The notes beneath the pieces were generated by a model, which worked only from the letters and a program-made list of their open reading frames with translations, was not told the origin of the DNA and ran no database searches. Made by a program: the position numbers and the translations under genes. A DNA stretch of 64,000 nucleotides from Rhodoblastus sp963727035. GTDB taxonomy: Bacteria > Pseudomonadota > Alphaproteobacteria > Rhizobiales > Beijerinckiaceae. This document shows positions 9,917 through 19,239 of this stretch, piece after piece; position 1 is the stretch's first letter; the number at the start of each line of letters is the position of its first letter. The stretch spans positions 18,576-82,575 of the forward strand of contig CAVSEY010000009.1 in the NCBI GenBank assembly GCA_963727035.1, written 5' to 3'.

Positions 9917-9997
9917 GCTGCCCGTCTAGCAGCCCGATGTGACCGAAATTTAAAGCCTCAATTCTTTCAGCCCGTGACGGCGGGAACGACGAAGGCG

Positions 9998-10345
9998 TCA
10001 ATCCTTTCCGCGCATGGTCAGCAGGCGCAGGGCCAGCCAGACCGGGACGACGATGGCCGCGCCCGCAATGACATAGGCGGCGATGTCGTGGAGCGCCTGG
10101 AAGCCCATGTTCCAGAAACGCAGGACCATGAGCCGGAGGCTGAAGAAGATATCGGCCGGCCTGATGTCGAGCCAGACCAGGAAGAAGCCGACGATCAGCG
10201 ACAGGAACACCAGCCGCACCGCGACCGAAACCGGCCTGCCGCCGAGAAAGCGTTCGAGTTCGCCCGGTTGGGAACGGCGGGTGACGGCGAGGTCGGCGGG
10301 GCGGGGTTCGAAGGGATGGCGCGCCGGGCCGTTCTGGTCGGTCAT
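9998..10345 (-). CDS. DUF6460 small membrane protein
   Basis: A 115-residue protein with two hydrophobic segments (about residues 42-60 and 88-108). The pattern RFLGG, then a first helix, then LRFWNMGFQALHDIA and a second helix ending VVPVWLALRLL matches the DUF6460 family of alphaproteobacterial inner-membrane proteins. No function is established. It sits between the GT4 gene and a response regulator on the same strand. Confidence 0.75.
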   Translation of the reverse strand: MTDQNGPARHPFEPRPADLAVTRRSQPGELERFLGGRPVSVAVRLVFLSLIVGFFLVWLDIRPADIFFSLRLMVLRFWNMGFQALHDIAAYVIAGAAIVVPVWLALRLLTMRGKD

Positions 10346-10439
10346 GGTCGAATCCTCGTTTCAGGCGGGGTGGCGGGAAAGGCGCCGCGCGCCCACTAGA
10401 TAAGCTGAACCGGCGCGGGCGCCAGAACAGGGCCGAAAA

Positions 10440-11123
10440 TTAATCGCCGGGGGCGTCGGCGGAAAGATCGGTCATCGCTTCGATGCGCGCGGCCGCGATC
10501 ACCGCCTGCGTTCGGCTTTCGACTCCGAGTTTTTGCAGGATGGCCGAGACATGGGCCTTGACGGTCGCTTCCGACACCGAAAGCTCATAGGCGATCTGCT
10601 TGTTGAGCAGGCCTTCGGACAGCATCATCAGGACGCGCGCCTGCTGCGGCGTGAGCGAGGCGAGTCGGCGCACGTTCTCGGCGGCTTCGCGGTCCATCGG
10701 GGCGTTGAGATCGACATCCGGCGGCGCCCAGACGTCGCCCGCCAGCACGGTGCGGATCGCGGATTGCATCGTCTCCATGTCGGTGCTTTTCGGGATGAAG
10801 CCGGAAGCGCCGAAATCGAGGCACAGGCGAATGACGTTGCGCTCCTCGCGCGCGGAGACGACCACGATCGGCGCGCTGGGATATTGCGCGCGCAGCATCA
10901 TCAGGCCGGAATAGCCGCGCACGCCGGGCATGGCGAGATCAAGCAGGATCAGATCGACTTCCGGGTTGGCGTCGAGGGACTTGATCGCCTCGTCGAGACT
11001 GCCGCATTCGACGATATCCGCTCCGGCGACCGCATTGGCGACCGCCTGACGCAGGGCGCCACGAACGAGAGGATGGTCGTCGGCGATCAAAATACGCGTC
11101 GTCTGATGTTCCACTCTTTTCAC
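10440..11123 (-). CDS. LuxR/NarL-type response regulator
   Basis: A 227-residue two-component regulator. The receiver domain has acidic residues D15/D16, the phosphoacceptor D62 (DLILLDLAMPG), the switch Ser in VVVSAREE and Lys in IPKS. A LuxR-type HTH follows (about residues 155-215: LTPQQARVLMMLSEGLLNKQIAYEL, SEATVKAHVSAILQKL). No histidine kinase is adjacent, so it is an orphan here. An ATGCGACA inverted repeat 53 bases upstream of its start could be its operator. Confidence 0.92.
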   Translation of the reverse strand: MKRVEHQTTRILIADDHPLVRGALRQAVANAVAGADIVECGSLDEAIKSLDANPEVDLILLDLAMPGVRGYSGLMMLRAQYPSAPIVVVSAREERNVIRLCLDFGASGFIPKSTDMETMQSAIRTVLAGDVWAPPDVDLNAPMDREAAENVRRLASLTPQQARVLMMLSEGLLNKQIAYELSVSEATVKAHVSAILQKLGVESRTQAVIAAARIEAMTDLSADAPGD

Positions 11124-11175
11124 CCTGGGCCTGAATCCCCGCCCCGACCGGCGCGGGAAGGTCCCGCCGGAGGAA

Positions 11176-11205
11176 ATGCGACAATCCTACTTCTTTCTGT
11201 CGCAT
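11176..11205. promoter_or_regulatory. candidate operator: perfect 8-base inverted repeat
   Basis: ATGCGACA at 11176-11183 and its exact complement TGTCGCAT at 11198-11205 are separated by 14 bases. A further copy of the half site lies at about 11424-11431. The site is in the 422-base divergent gap between the response regulator gene and hemA, close to the regulator. No other gene is seen in this gap. Binding protein unknown. Confidence 0.45.
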
Positions 11206-11545
11206 ACTCAAGTCTAATAGGCGAAGCCGGATTGTTTCCGATGCGCGGGACGCGGCTGCGCCCTGCGTTCTTTCGCATTGCAGCGAGAGATACTGCGCCG
11301 CCATCGCGCGGCGAAGCTTGCAAAGCACGGAAAAAGCGGCAAAAATGATCCAGCGCAAAGACAAGGCGCCATTTCCTTGTGTTTTGGTGAATTGATCCCG
11401 GACCCGGGGCGCGCTTGCGGCAGGATGCGACAACGAGACGCTCGCCGAAACGGTGAAGAACCTGTATAGCAGGCGGTCACACGGGGATTAAGGTCGAGCC
11501 GCGCCGGGACAAGGCGCGGACGAGAGGGCGACGAGGGCTGAGAAA

Positions 11546-12832
11546 ATGCAGTATCGGCAGGTGTTCGAGAACGCTATCCACAAGCTCAAGAGCGAGAAGC
11601 GCTATCGCGTCTTCGCCGATATCGAGCGCGACGCCGAACGTTTCCCCTCAGCGCTCTGGCATGACGACAGCGGGCAAAAGCACGACATTACGATCTGGTG
11701 CTCCAACGATTATCTCGGCATGGGCGTGAACCCGGAAGTGATGGCGGCGATGAAGAGCGCCGTCTCGCGGCACGGCGCCGGCGCCGGCGGCACCCGCAAC
11801 ATTTCCGGCACCAGCCATCCGCTGGTGAAGCTCGAAGTCGAACTCGCCGACCTCCACGGCAAGGACTCCGCCCTGGTCTTCACCTCGGGCTGGATCTCCA
11901 ACCTCGCGGCGATCTCGACCATCGCCGATCTCCTGCCCAATTGCCTGATCCTGTCCGACGCCCTCAACCACAATTCGATGATCGAGGGCATCCGCCGCTC
12001 CAAGGCCGAGCGCCAGATCTGGCGCCATAACGACGTCGCCCATCTCGAAGAACTGCTCGCCGCCCAGCCGTTGGAGCGCGCCAAGCTGATCGTGTTCGAG
12101 AGCCTTTACTCGATGGACGGCGACATCGCGCCGATCAAGGAAATCTGCGATCTCGCCGAAAAATACAACGCCATGACCTATATCGACGAGGTCCATGCGG
12201 TCGCCATGTATGGCGCGCGCGGCGGCGGCGTCGCCGAGCGCGAAGGCCAGATGCACCGCATCGACATCATCGAGGGCACGCTGGCGAAAGGCTTTGGCGT
12301 CGTCGGCGGCTATATCGCGGCGGACGCCGCGATCTGCGACGCGGTGCGCTCCTTCGCGCCGGCCTTCATCTTCAGCACGGCCCTGCCGCCCGCGGTCTGC
12401 GCGGCCGCCGCCACGTCGGTGCGCATCGCCAAGACCCAGCCCCAGCTGCGCATGGCCCATCAGCGCCAGTCCTGGCTCACCAAGCACGCCTTGATGAACG
12501 CCGGCCTGCCGGTCCTGCCCAATCCTTCCCATATCGTGCCGGTGATGGTGCGCGACGCCCAATTGTGCAAGGCCGCCAGCGATCTGCTGATCACCCGCCA
12601 CAACATCTATATCCAGCCGATCAACTACCCGACCGTGCCGACGGGAACCGAGCGCCTGCGCATCACCCCCACCCCCTATCACAGCGACGCCCATGTCACC
12701 CATCTGGTCGAGTCGCTGGTCGATGTCTGGACGACCCTGGGCCTGCCCTTCGTCGCGCCGCAGAAGGTCGAGGCGCCCTTCGCCAATGACGCCGACTGCA
12801 CTTATCCCGCGATGAAACGCGCGGCCGAATAG
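11546..12832 (+). CDS. hemA: 5-aminolevulinate synthase
   Basis: Condenses glycine and succinyl-CoA to 5-aminolevulinate, the first step of the C4 (Shemin) tetrapyrrole route of alphaproteobacteria. The product is 428 residues, slightly longer than the usual ~405. PLP-enzyme features: CSNDYLGMG, the glycine-rich GAGAGGTRNISGTSH, SLYSMDGDIAPI, IDEVHAVAMYG with the PLP-contacting Asp, and K248 in GTLAKGFGVVGGY, which forms the Schiff base. The 3' end carries an imperfect tandem duplication and is followed by a strong hairpin terminator. Confidence 0.97.
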   Translation: MQYRQVFENAIHKLKSEKRYRVFADIERDAERFPSALWHDDSGQKHDITIWCSNDYLGMGVNPEVMAAMKSAVSRHGAGAGGTRNISGTSHPLVKLEVELADLHGKDSALVFTSGWISNLAAISTIADLLPNCLILSDALNHNSMIEGIRRSKAERQIWRHNDVAHLEELLAAQPLERAKLIVFESLYSMDGDIAPIKEICDLAEKYNAMTYIDEVHAVAMYGARGGGVAEREGQMHRIDIIEGTLAKGFGVVGGYIAADAAICDAVRSFAPAFIFSTALPPAVCAAAATSVRIAKTQPQLRMAHQRQSWLTKHALMNAGLPVLPNPSHIVPVMVRDAQLCKAASDLLITRHNIYIQPINYPTVPTGTERLRITPTPYHSDAHVTHLVESLVDVWTTLGLPFVAPQKVEAPFANDADCTYPAMKRAAE

Positions 12833-12870
12833 GCCGCGCTACGTCCGGCGATGAAACGCGCGGCCGAATA
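12809..12870 (+). repeat. 39-base tandem duplication at the 3' end of hemA
   Basis: The same 23 bases, covering the last seven hemA codons and the start of the stop codon, occur at 12809-12831 and 12848-12870. The spacers are also similar, so the whole 39-base unit was duplicated and then drifted. The first copy contains the functional TAG and folds into a stem with arms 12819-12826 and 12832-12839. Confidence 0.75.
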
Positions 12871-12900
12871 AAGCGCGGGTTTGTCCGGCCAGAAATGCGA

Positions 12901-12930
12901 GCGCGGCCCTTGAGGCCGCGCTTATTTTTT
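12901..12930 (+). terminator. intrinsic terminator after hemA
   Basis: Perfect 8-base stem GCGCGGCC (12901-12908) / GGCCGCGC (12914-12921), 5-base loop, then TTATTTTTT. It abuts the stop codon of the convergent lytic transglycosylase gene. Confidence 0.85.
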
Positions 12931-14096
12931 GTCCAGAATCTCCAGCACGGCGCGGGACGGATAGCCGTCGGCCCTGGCCACGCCCGCCTTTTTTTGTAAT
13001 TCGTGGATGGCGAGGCGGGTCACCGGCCCGAAGCGGCCGTCGATCTTGCCGTCATAGAGGCCGCGCGCCGCCAGGCCGCGCTGAATCGCCTGACGTTCCG
13101 CAAAAGTCAGCGGCCGCGTCTCCTTCGGCCAGGGCGCGCGCAAAACCGGGCGTCCGGCGATTCGGTCGGCCAGGACCGAAGCCGCGAAAGCGTAGGAATC
13201 CGAGAAATTATAGGCCTTGAGCACGAAGAAATTCCCCGACAGCAGGAAAGCCGGGCTCGGGCCGCCGACGGGGAAGAACAGCATGGCCTCGCCGGAGCGG
13301 GGCAGGGCGCGCCCTCGATCGGCGTGACTCCGGCGCGGGCGAAGGCGCCGAAATCGCCGCGCAACGTGGAATAAGCGAAATCCTGCGGGATCGTCGCCTC
13401 GATCAGGGGCGCCAGGCCCGGCGCCCAGCCGGATTCCTTGAGAAAATTGCCGATCGAGGCGAGCGAGTCGGGTGCGCTGGTCCAGATGTCCGGCGCGCCG
13501 GCGTGATCGAAACTGCGGGCGTATTTCAGATAGGCCGAGGGCATGAATTGCGGGTCGCCCATGGCCCCCGCCCAGGAGCCGCGCAATTTTTCGCGCGGAA
13601 TCCCGCGCTGCAACAGGACCAGTCCGGCGACGAACTCTTGCGAATAGACGGGATTGTCCGGGTGGAGAAAGGCGAGCGTCGCCAGCGAGCGCAGAATGTC
13701 GCGATCGCCGCGCGCGGCGCCGAAATCGCTTTCCATGCCCCAGAGCGCGACGACCATCGACGCCGGCGCGCCAGTGCGGGCGGAAATCTCGTGCAAAGGC
13801 CCGGCGTATTTTTGCGCCATCGCGCGCCCTTTTGCGGCCCGCGCGGGCGAGGCGGCGGCGTCGACATAGGATTTCAGCGGCTGGACGAATTCGCCCTGCG
13901 CCGCGCGTTTTCCGGTGAGCGTCGGATCGAGCGTGAGGCCGGAGGCGACGGAGTCGAACGTCGCCGCCGAGACGCCCGCGGCCAAGGCCGCCGCGCGAAA
14001 ACCCTCGACAAAGCTCGGAAAATCAGTGGCGGCGCGGGCGCCTGCCGGCGAGGCCGCGAACAGGGCCGCGACGGCGAGCAGTTCACGACGGTTCAT
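12922..14096 (-). pseudogene. lytic murein transglycosylase (MltB/SLT_2 family), one-base frameshift
   Basis: Cleaves peptidoglycan glycan strands to anhydromuropeptides. The start is ATG 14096: the product begins MNRRELLAVAALFAASPAGARA, a signal peptide with a twin Arg. The catalytic Glu lies in VVALWGMESDFGAARGD, and GDPQFMPSAYLKYA follows. After GVTPIEGAP the frame shifts: loss of one C in a C-run (13315-13317) separates the main domain from the C-terminal peptidoglycan-binding domain (IQRGLAARGLYDGKIDGRFG). The start overlaps the EamA gene by 14 bases. A homopolymer indel suggests a possible sequencing error. Confidence 0.85.
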
Positions 14097-15021
14097 GCGC
14101 TTGCGTCCTTCGGGTCCGTGCGGATTCCGCCAAAGCGATTCCGGCAAGGCCCAGCGCCATGGCGACGCCATGATAGAGGCGAAAGGGCTCGCCGAGCAAA
14201 AGAATCGCGAAAAGCGCGCCGAAAAGCGGGGTGAGATTGGTGAAAATCCCGGCGCGGCCGGGACCGATCAGCTCCACCGCCCGCATGAAGAACAATTGGC
14301 TGAGCAGCGACGGCGCCAAAGCGACGAAGATCGCCAGCGCAAGCCCTTTGCCGCTCGGCCAGAAGGCCTGGCCGAGCGCGACCTCCGCGGCGAAGAAGGG
14401 CAGGGAGGCGGCGAAGGCCGCGATGGCCATGCCGGAGAAAAACACCATCGGCGGCAGGTGGGGGCGTCCGCGCAAGGCGACGGTATAGCCGGCATAGAGC
14501 GCGCAGGCCGCCAGCATCAGCAGATCGCCGAAATTGAAGGAAATCTCGCCGATATGGGCGAGGTCGCCGCGCGTGGCGATCTCGCCGACGGCAAGGAAGG
14601 ACACCGCCATGCCCAGAACCTGGCGGGGAGCGACCTTTTCGCCCTTGAACAAAGCCGCGCCGGCCAGCACCATCGGCGGGATCGCGCCTTGCAGCAGCGT
14701 GATGTTCACCGCGCTGGTCCAATGGCCGGCAAGATAGAACAGGACATTGAAGCCGGTATAGCCGGCGAGCGCCATGGCGACGAGAAAGCGCCAGTGGCGG
14801 CGCAACTCCGGCAGGTTCCGCATGAAAGGCTCTTGCACCAGCGGCAGGAGAACCGCGCAGACGATCAGCCAGCGCAAGGCCACCAGGGTCATCGGCGCGA
14901 TGGCGCCGACCGCCGCGCGGCTGACGACGCCATTGGCGCCCCACATGGCCGAGGTCAGAACGAGAAGAAGGACCGGGCGCTCGTTGAGGCTTTGTGCGGC
15001 CCGGTCGAGAATTGCGCGCAA
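14083..15021 (-). CDS. EamA/DMT family transporter
   Basis: About 312 residues with ten predicted hydrophobic helices arranged as two EamA repeats, e.g. LLLVLTSAMWGANGVVSRAA at the N-terminus and LFFMRAVELIGPGRAGIFTNL with LTPLFGALFAILLLGEPF in the second repeat. This is typical of drug/metabolite exporters. The substrate is not predictable. The start is TTG 15021 in an otherwise open frame, so the true start is uncertain. The 3' end overlaps the lytic transglycosylase start. Confidence 0.88.
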   Translation of the reverse strand: MRAILDRAAQSLNERPVLLLVLTSAMWGANGVVSRAAVGAIAPMTLVALRWLIVCAVLLPLVQEPFMRNLPELRRHWRFLVAMALAGYTGFNVLFYLAGHWTSAVNITLLQGAIPPMVLAGAALFKGEKVAPRQVLGMAVSFLAVGEIATRGDLAHIGEISFNFGDLLMLAACALYAGYTVALRGRPHLPPMVFFSGMAIAAFAASLPFFAAEVALGQAFWPSGKGLALAIFVALAPSLLSQLFFMRAVELIGPGRAGIFTNLTPLFGALFAILLLGEPFRLYHGVAMALGLAGIALAESARTRRTQAHEPS

Positions 15022-15185
15022 ATCGTCATCTTTCGTGGCGGCAGGAGCGCGTTCTTTCGCCGAGATTCGCGGGCCGGTCCAGAGAAAGCGCCTTGCAGGA
15101 ACAGAAAGCCCGATTGGCGTCGAAAAAAATTCGCTTTTCCCTGCTCATCATGCCGCCCCGCTCATGTTCGCTCGCCGGAGGCCCC

Positions 15186-16805
15186 ATGCGCCGAATCCTG
15201 CCGCTCGCATTTTCGCTCTCGGCTCTTTGCGCGTCCGTCCCCGCCCTTGCCGCGGATATCGAGGCCGCCTCGCGGATCGACGCCGTCACCGTCTATCCCG
15301 ACGGGGCGAGCGTCGAACGCGTCGCCGAGGCCGACGCGCCGGCCGGCGACAGCCGATTGATCTTTCGCGGGCTTCCGCCCGGAATCGATCCCGCGACTCT
15401 GCGCGTGCGCGGCGAGGGCGAAGGCCGCGTCCTGCTGGGAGCGGTCGATCTGAAAAAAGCGCCGGCAGCCGGCGAAAGCGCCTTCGACAAGCAGATGAAA
15501 GCCTTGCGCGCCGAGCGCGCCGCCGCCCAGGTCGGGATCGACGCGCTCGCGGCCAAACTCGACATGACCCGCCTCTATGGCCGGACGGCGCCGGACAAGG
15601 TCGGCGAGAAGGGCATGAAGCCCGAGGATTGGAGCGCGGCCTGGGACGCGGTCGGCGCCGGCATGGCGAAGACCGGCGAGGAATTGCGCGCCGCCCGCCT
15701 GGCCGGCGAAGCGATCGACGAGAAAATCAAGGCGCTGGACGCCGCCCGGCCGGCGCCGGGGCCGGGTGGCGCGACCGAGGATGTCGCATTGGACTTTTCG
15801 GCGCCGGCGGCGGGAAAAATCCGGCTTGTTCTGAGCTATCGCGTCGCCGGGGCGCGCTGGACGCCGGCCTATGAGGCGCATCTGACCGCTGGCGGCAAGG
15901 ACGGCAAGCCGCATTTCGAACTGGTCCGCCGCGCGCTGGTGTCGCAGGCCACCGGCGAGGACTGGAACGATGTGAAACTGAGTCTGGCGACTTTTCCGGC
16001 GACGGGCGCGGTTGCGGCGCCCGAGGTCGAGCCGCGCCTGATCGCCTTTTACGAACCGCCAACTCCCGTCGCCGCGAAGGCCATGTCGGTTCCCGAGGGC
16101 GCCATGATGCGCGCGCTTGAGGCCCCGGCGCCCTTGATCCCGGCCGAAACCGTCCAGGCGCGTTTGAACGCCGGCCCCTATCAGGCGACATTTTCCGCGC
16201 CGGGCCGCGTCAGCCTGCCGTCCGGCGGCGACGCCAAGAACATCGCGCTGTCGATCCAGACGCCGCAGGCGGAGCTGACCTGGCGGGTTTCGCCGGCGCT
16301 CGACCCGCGCGCCTTCCTCTCGGTCCATTATGAAAACGCCGAGGAGGCGCCCCTGCTGCCGGGCGCGGTCGCGCTCTACCGCGATGGCGAACTGATCGGG
16401 CAGGGGAGGCTGCCCTTGGTCGCGCCCCACGAGGGCGGCGACCTCGGCTTCGGCGCCGACGAGCGCGTCACGGTGCGGCGCGAGCCGGTCCGGCGCAAGG
16501 AGAACGAGCCGGGCTGGCTCGGCCGGACCAAGGTCGAGACCCGCGAATTCAAGACTTCCGTGCGCAACCTGCACGACTTCCCGGTTCACGCGGTCGTCAC
16601 CGACCAGACGCCTTATTCGGAAAATTCGGAGATCGTGGTCGAGCTTCTGCCGCAGACCACGCCGCCCGACGAAAAAGACCCGGGCGGCAAGCGCGGCCTG
16701 CTGCGCTGGCGCTTTGATCTTGGGCCCAGCGAGAGCAAGGACATCGACCTCGCCTACCAGATGAAATGGCCGGCGGACCGGCAGGTGATCGTCCCGACGC
16801 CATAA
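15186..16805 (+). CDS. DUF4139 domain protein (mucoidy inhibitor MuiA-like)
   Basis: A 539-residue secreted or periplasmic protein. ATG 15186 is chosen because GGAG sits just upstream (15177-15180) and a signal peptide follows (MRRILPLAFSLSALCASVPALA). The N-terminal DUF4140-like part holds IDAVTVYPDGASVER, then a coiled region, then the DUF4139 beta domain (LVLSYRVAGARWTPAYEAHL, DWNDVKLSLATFP, and the C-terminal SVRNLHDFPVHAVVTDQTPYS). Family members are called MuiA-like, but their biochemical role is not established. Usual family length. Confidence 0.85.
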   Translation: MRRILPLAFSLSALCASVPALAADIEAASRIDAVTVYPDGASVERVAEADAPAGDSRLIFRGLPPGIDPATLRVRGEGEGRVLLGAVDLKKAPAAGESAFDKQMKALRAERAAAQVGIDALAAKLDMTRLYGRTAPDKVGEKGMKPEDWSAAWDAVGAGMAKTGEELRAARLAGEAIDEKIKALDAARPAPGPGGATEDVALDFSAPAAGKIRLVLSYRVAGARWTPAYEAHLTAGGKDGKPHFELVRRALVSQATGEDWNDVKLSLATFPATGAVAAPEVEPRLIAFYEPPTPVAAKAMSVPEGAMMRALEAPAPLIPAETVQARLNAGPYQATFSAPGRVSLPSGGDAKNIALSIQTPQAELTWRVSPALDPRAFLSVHYENAEEAPLLPGAVALYRDGELIGQGRLPLVAPHEGGDLGFGADERVTVRREPVRRKENEPGWLGRTKVETREFKTSVRNLHDFPVHAVVTDQTPYSENSEIVVELLPQTTPPDEKDPGGKRGLLRWRFDLGPSESKDIDLAYQMKWPADRQVIVPTP

Positions 16806-16806
16806 G

Positions 16807-16840
16807 ATAAAAACCCGGCCCCGCGGGAGCGTGGGCCGGG
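16807..16840 (-). terminator. intrinsic terminator of the aminotransferase gene
   Basis: On the minus strand an 8-base stem (CCCGGCCC/GGGCCGGG, arms 16833-16840 and 16814-16821) is followed by a T5 run. It lies 26 bases beyond the stop codon of the aminotransferase gene and can also serve the convergent DUF4139 gene. Confidence 0.75.
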
Positions 16841-16865
16841 CTTCAAAACGGGCGGATCGCCTAGC

Positions 16866-18065
16866 TCACGCCTCGGTCATGACCTTGGCGATGCATTTGC
16901 TGACATAGTCGATGTTCTTCTCGTTCAGCGCCGCGACGCAGATGCGGCCGCTGTCGAGCGCATAGACCGCGTATTTTTCGCGCAGGGCGATCGCCTGCGC
17001 CTTGGTCAGGCGCGAGTAGGAGAACATGCCGTTCTGGCGCACGATATAGGAAAAATCGCGGCCGGGCATGCGCTCGGCGAGTTCGTCGGCCAGCAGTTTG
17101 CGCATCTTCTTGATGCGCTCGCGCATGGCGCCGAGTTCGTCGTCCCATTGCTTGCGCAAGGACGCGTCGGTCAGCACCATGGCCGCCGCCGCCGCGCCAT
17201 GGCCGGGCGGCGACGAATAGGTCACGCGGGCGATGCGCTTGAGCTGGCTCTGCACCCGCGACCGTTCTTCGGCGCTGGCCGTCAGCACGCACAACGCCCC
17301 GACGCGCTCGCCATAGAGCGACAGCGACTTGGAGAAGGAGAAGGAAACGAACAGAGGCCCGCCATCGGAGGCGAAAAGCCTGACCGAAAAGGCGTCGGCC
17401 TCCAACCCCTCGGCAAAACCCATATAGGCGGTGTCGAGGAAGGGAATCAGGCCGCGTTGGCGCACGATTTTCGCAATCTCGCGCCACTGGTCGTGCGAAA
17501 GGTCGAGCCCGGTCGGGTTATGGCAGCAGGCGTGCAGCAGCACCGCGTCGCCGGCGGGGATCGACGAAAGGGTTTTGATCAGGCCGGAATAATCCAGTTC
17601 GCCGTCGGCGCCGTAATAGGGATAGGTTTCCACCGTGAAGCCGGCGGCGGAAAAGAGGGCGCGATGGTTTTCCCAGCTCGGATCACTGATCCAGACCTTG
17701 GCGTTGGGCGAGGCGACACGGACCATTTCCGCGCCAAGCTTCAGCGCGCCGGTGCCGCCGAGCGACTGGACGGTCGCGACCTTGGCGAGATCGGCAGAAT
17801 CGGCGAAAACCATGGCGGCGACCGCCGCGTCAAAGGCGGCGAGGCCGTCGATCGGAACATAGGAATGGGGCGCGGCCCTGGCGAGCAGCGCCTCCTCCGC
17901 CTGCTTCACGCAAGCCAGCAAGGGCGTCTTTCCGGAAGCGTCCTGATAGACGCCGACGCCAAGATTGACGCGGTTCGGCGACTTGTCGGCGACGAAGGCT
18001 TCGGTGAGGCCAAGGATCGGGTCGCGGGGAAGCTCCGCGACTCCGGCGAAAAGACTGTTTTGCAT
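16866..18065 (-). CDS. aspartate/aromatic aminotransferase (class I, subgroup Ia)
   Basis: A PLP enzyme of 399 residues that moves amino groups between aspartate or aromatic amino acids and 2-oxoglutarate. Subgroup Ia features: NLGVGVYQDASGKTP, QSLGGTGALKLGAE, ISDPSWENHRALF, HACCHNPTGLDLS, the DTAYMGFAEGL Asp/Tyr pair, and the PLP lysine in SFSFSKSLSLYGERVGAL. The Arg that binds the substrate carboxylate falls in the C-terminal domain (YALDSGRICVAALN). AspC versus TyrB specificity cannot be decided from sequence alone. Its own terminator follows. Confidence 0.92.
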   Translation of the reverse strand: MQNSLFAGVAELPRDPILGLTEAFVADKSPNRVNLGVGVYQDASGKTPLLACVKQAEEALLARAAPHSYVPIDGLAAFDAAVAAMVFADSADLAKVATVQSLGGTGALKLGAEMVRVASPNAKVWISDPSWENHRALFSAAGFTVETYPYYGADGELDYSGLIKTLSSIPAGDAVLLHACCHNPTGLDLSHDQWREIAKIVRQRGLIPFLDTAYMGFAEGLEADAFSVRLFASDGGPLFVSFSFSKSLSLYGERVGALCVLTASAEERSRVQSQLKRIARVTYSSPPGHGAAAAAMVLTDASLRKQWDDELGAMRERIKKMRKLLADELAERMPGRDFSYIVRQNGMFSYSRLTKAQAIALREKYAVYALDSGRICVAALNEKNIDYVSKCIAKVMTEA

Positions 18066-18211
18066 GGATGCGCTCGACGAATGTTTGAACTGGCGCGCTT
18101 GTTAGCGCATTTTTACCGTCGAACGCCAGTTGCATTTGCGCCGTGGCGAGGTTGGAACTTCTCCAAGGCGCGGGGGTTACCGAATTGTAATCGAGCTTTA
18201 AGGGCTCCGCC

Positions 18212-18242
18212 CTCTTTCGGCCACGGTTTCTGGTCCCTATAT
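18212..18242 (+). promoter_or_regulatory. possible heat-shock type promoter of rpoH
   Basis: CCCTATAT at 18235-18242, about 14 bases after a CTCTTTCGG stretch, loosely resembles the -10 of alphaproteobacterial RpoH promoters, which would give autoregulation. The -35 match is poor, so this is weak. Confidence 0.2.
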
Positions 18243-18316
18243 GTTCACGCTAACGGTCGGCATAGGCGACCGTCTCGGGCGCGCCAGTCCTGGGCGCCCG
18301 GATTTTGGAGGGTTTG

Positions 18317-19225
18317 ATGGCTGCCGCGCTTCCTATTCTCGCTGGCGAAAACGGCCTGTCGCGTTATCTCGATGAAATTCGCCGTTTTCCGATGCTGCGA
18401 CCGGATGAAGAATATGTTCTCGCCAAACGCTGGCGCGAACATTCCGATCCCGCCGCGGCGCATCGACTGGTCACCTCCCACCTCCGGCTCGTGGCGAAAA
18501 TCGCCATGGGATACCGCGGCTATGGCCTGCCCATCGGCGAAGTGATCTCCGAGGGCAACATCGGCCTGATGCAGGCGGTGAAACGGTTTGAGCCGGACAA
18601 GGGATTCCGCCTGGCCACATACGCCATGTGGTGGATCCGCGCGTCAATTCAAGAGTATATCCTGCGCTCCTGGAGCCTGGTGAAGCTCGGCACCACCGCG
18701 AATCAGAAGAAATTGTTCTTCAACCTGCGCAAGGCCAAGGGCCAGATCTCGGCTTTCGAGGAAGGCGATCTCAAGCCCGAGAACGTCGCCGCGATCGCGA
18801 CCAAGCTCGGCGTGAGCCAGCAGGAAGTGGTCGACATGAACCGCCGCCTGTCCGGCGACGCCTCGCTCAACGCGCCGCTGCGCGAAGAGGGCGACGGCGA
18901 ATGGCAGGATTGGCTGGTGGACGAGTCCTCGGATCAGGAAAGCATTCTGGCCGAGAGCGAGGAAACCGAAAACCGTCGCGCCGCTTTGGCCCAGGCGCTC
19001 GGCGTCCTCAATCCGCGCGAGCGCCGGATTTTCGAGGCCCGCCGTCTCGCCGACGATCCCGTGACGCTCGAAGGCCTTTCGACCGAATTCGGCATTTCGC
19101 GCGAACGCGTGCGCCAGATCGAGGTGCGGGCCTTCGAGAAGGTCCAGCAGGCCGCCAAGGAACGCGTCGCCCGGGTCGAGGCCGTCGCGCGGCCGGCGCC
19201 GCTGGCCGCTCCGGCGCGGGTCTGA
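18317..19225 (+). CDS. rpoH: RNA polymerase sigma-32 factor
   Basis: The heat-shock sigma factor, 302 residues from ATG 18317 (GGAGGG at 18307-18312). Region 1.2 is LSRYLDEIRRFPML; region 2 has HLRLVAKIAMGYRGYGLPIGEVISEGNIGLMQAVKRFEP and the -10 recognition segment RLATYAMWWIRASIQEYIL; the RpoH box follows (TTANQKKLFFNLR). Region 4.2 is GLSTEFGISRERVRQIEVRA. Length and motifs are typical of alphaproteobacterial RpoH. Alphaproteobacteria often have two RpoH paralogues; which one this is cannot be told here. Confidence 0.95.
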   Translation: MAAALPILAGENGLSRYLDEIRRFPMLRPDEEYVLAKRWREHSDPAAAHRLVTSHLRLVAKIAMGYRGYGLPIGEVISEGNIGLMQAVKRFEPDKGFRLATYAMWWIRASIQEYILRSWSLVKLGTTANQKKLFFNLRKAKGQISAFEEGDLKPENVAAIATKLGVSQQEVVDMNRRLSGDASLNAPLREEGDGEWQDWLVDESSDQESILAESEETENRRAALAQALGVLNPRERRIFEARRLADDPVTLEGLSTEFGISRERVRQIEVRAFEKVQQAAKERVARVEAVARPAPLAAPARV

Positions 19226-19239
19226 CCCGCGCCAGCGCG

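Noticed and set aside
11450..11480. PpsR/CrtJ-type TGT-N12-ACA site before hemA
   Set aside because: The nearest TGT and ACA are 13 bases apart, and no second site is found.
15162..16589. Long minus-strand frame of 475 codons opposite the DUF4139 gene
   Set aside because: It is the mirror of a high-GC coding gene with a clear signal peptide and domain on the plus strand; no homology or ribosome binding site.
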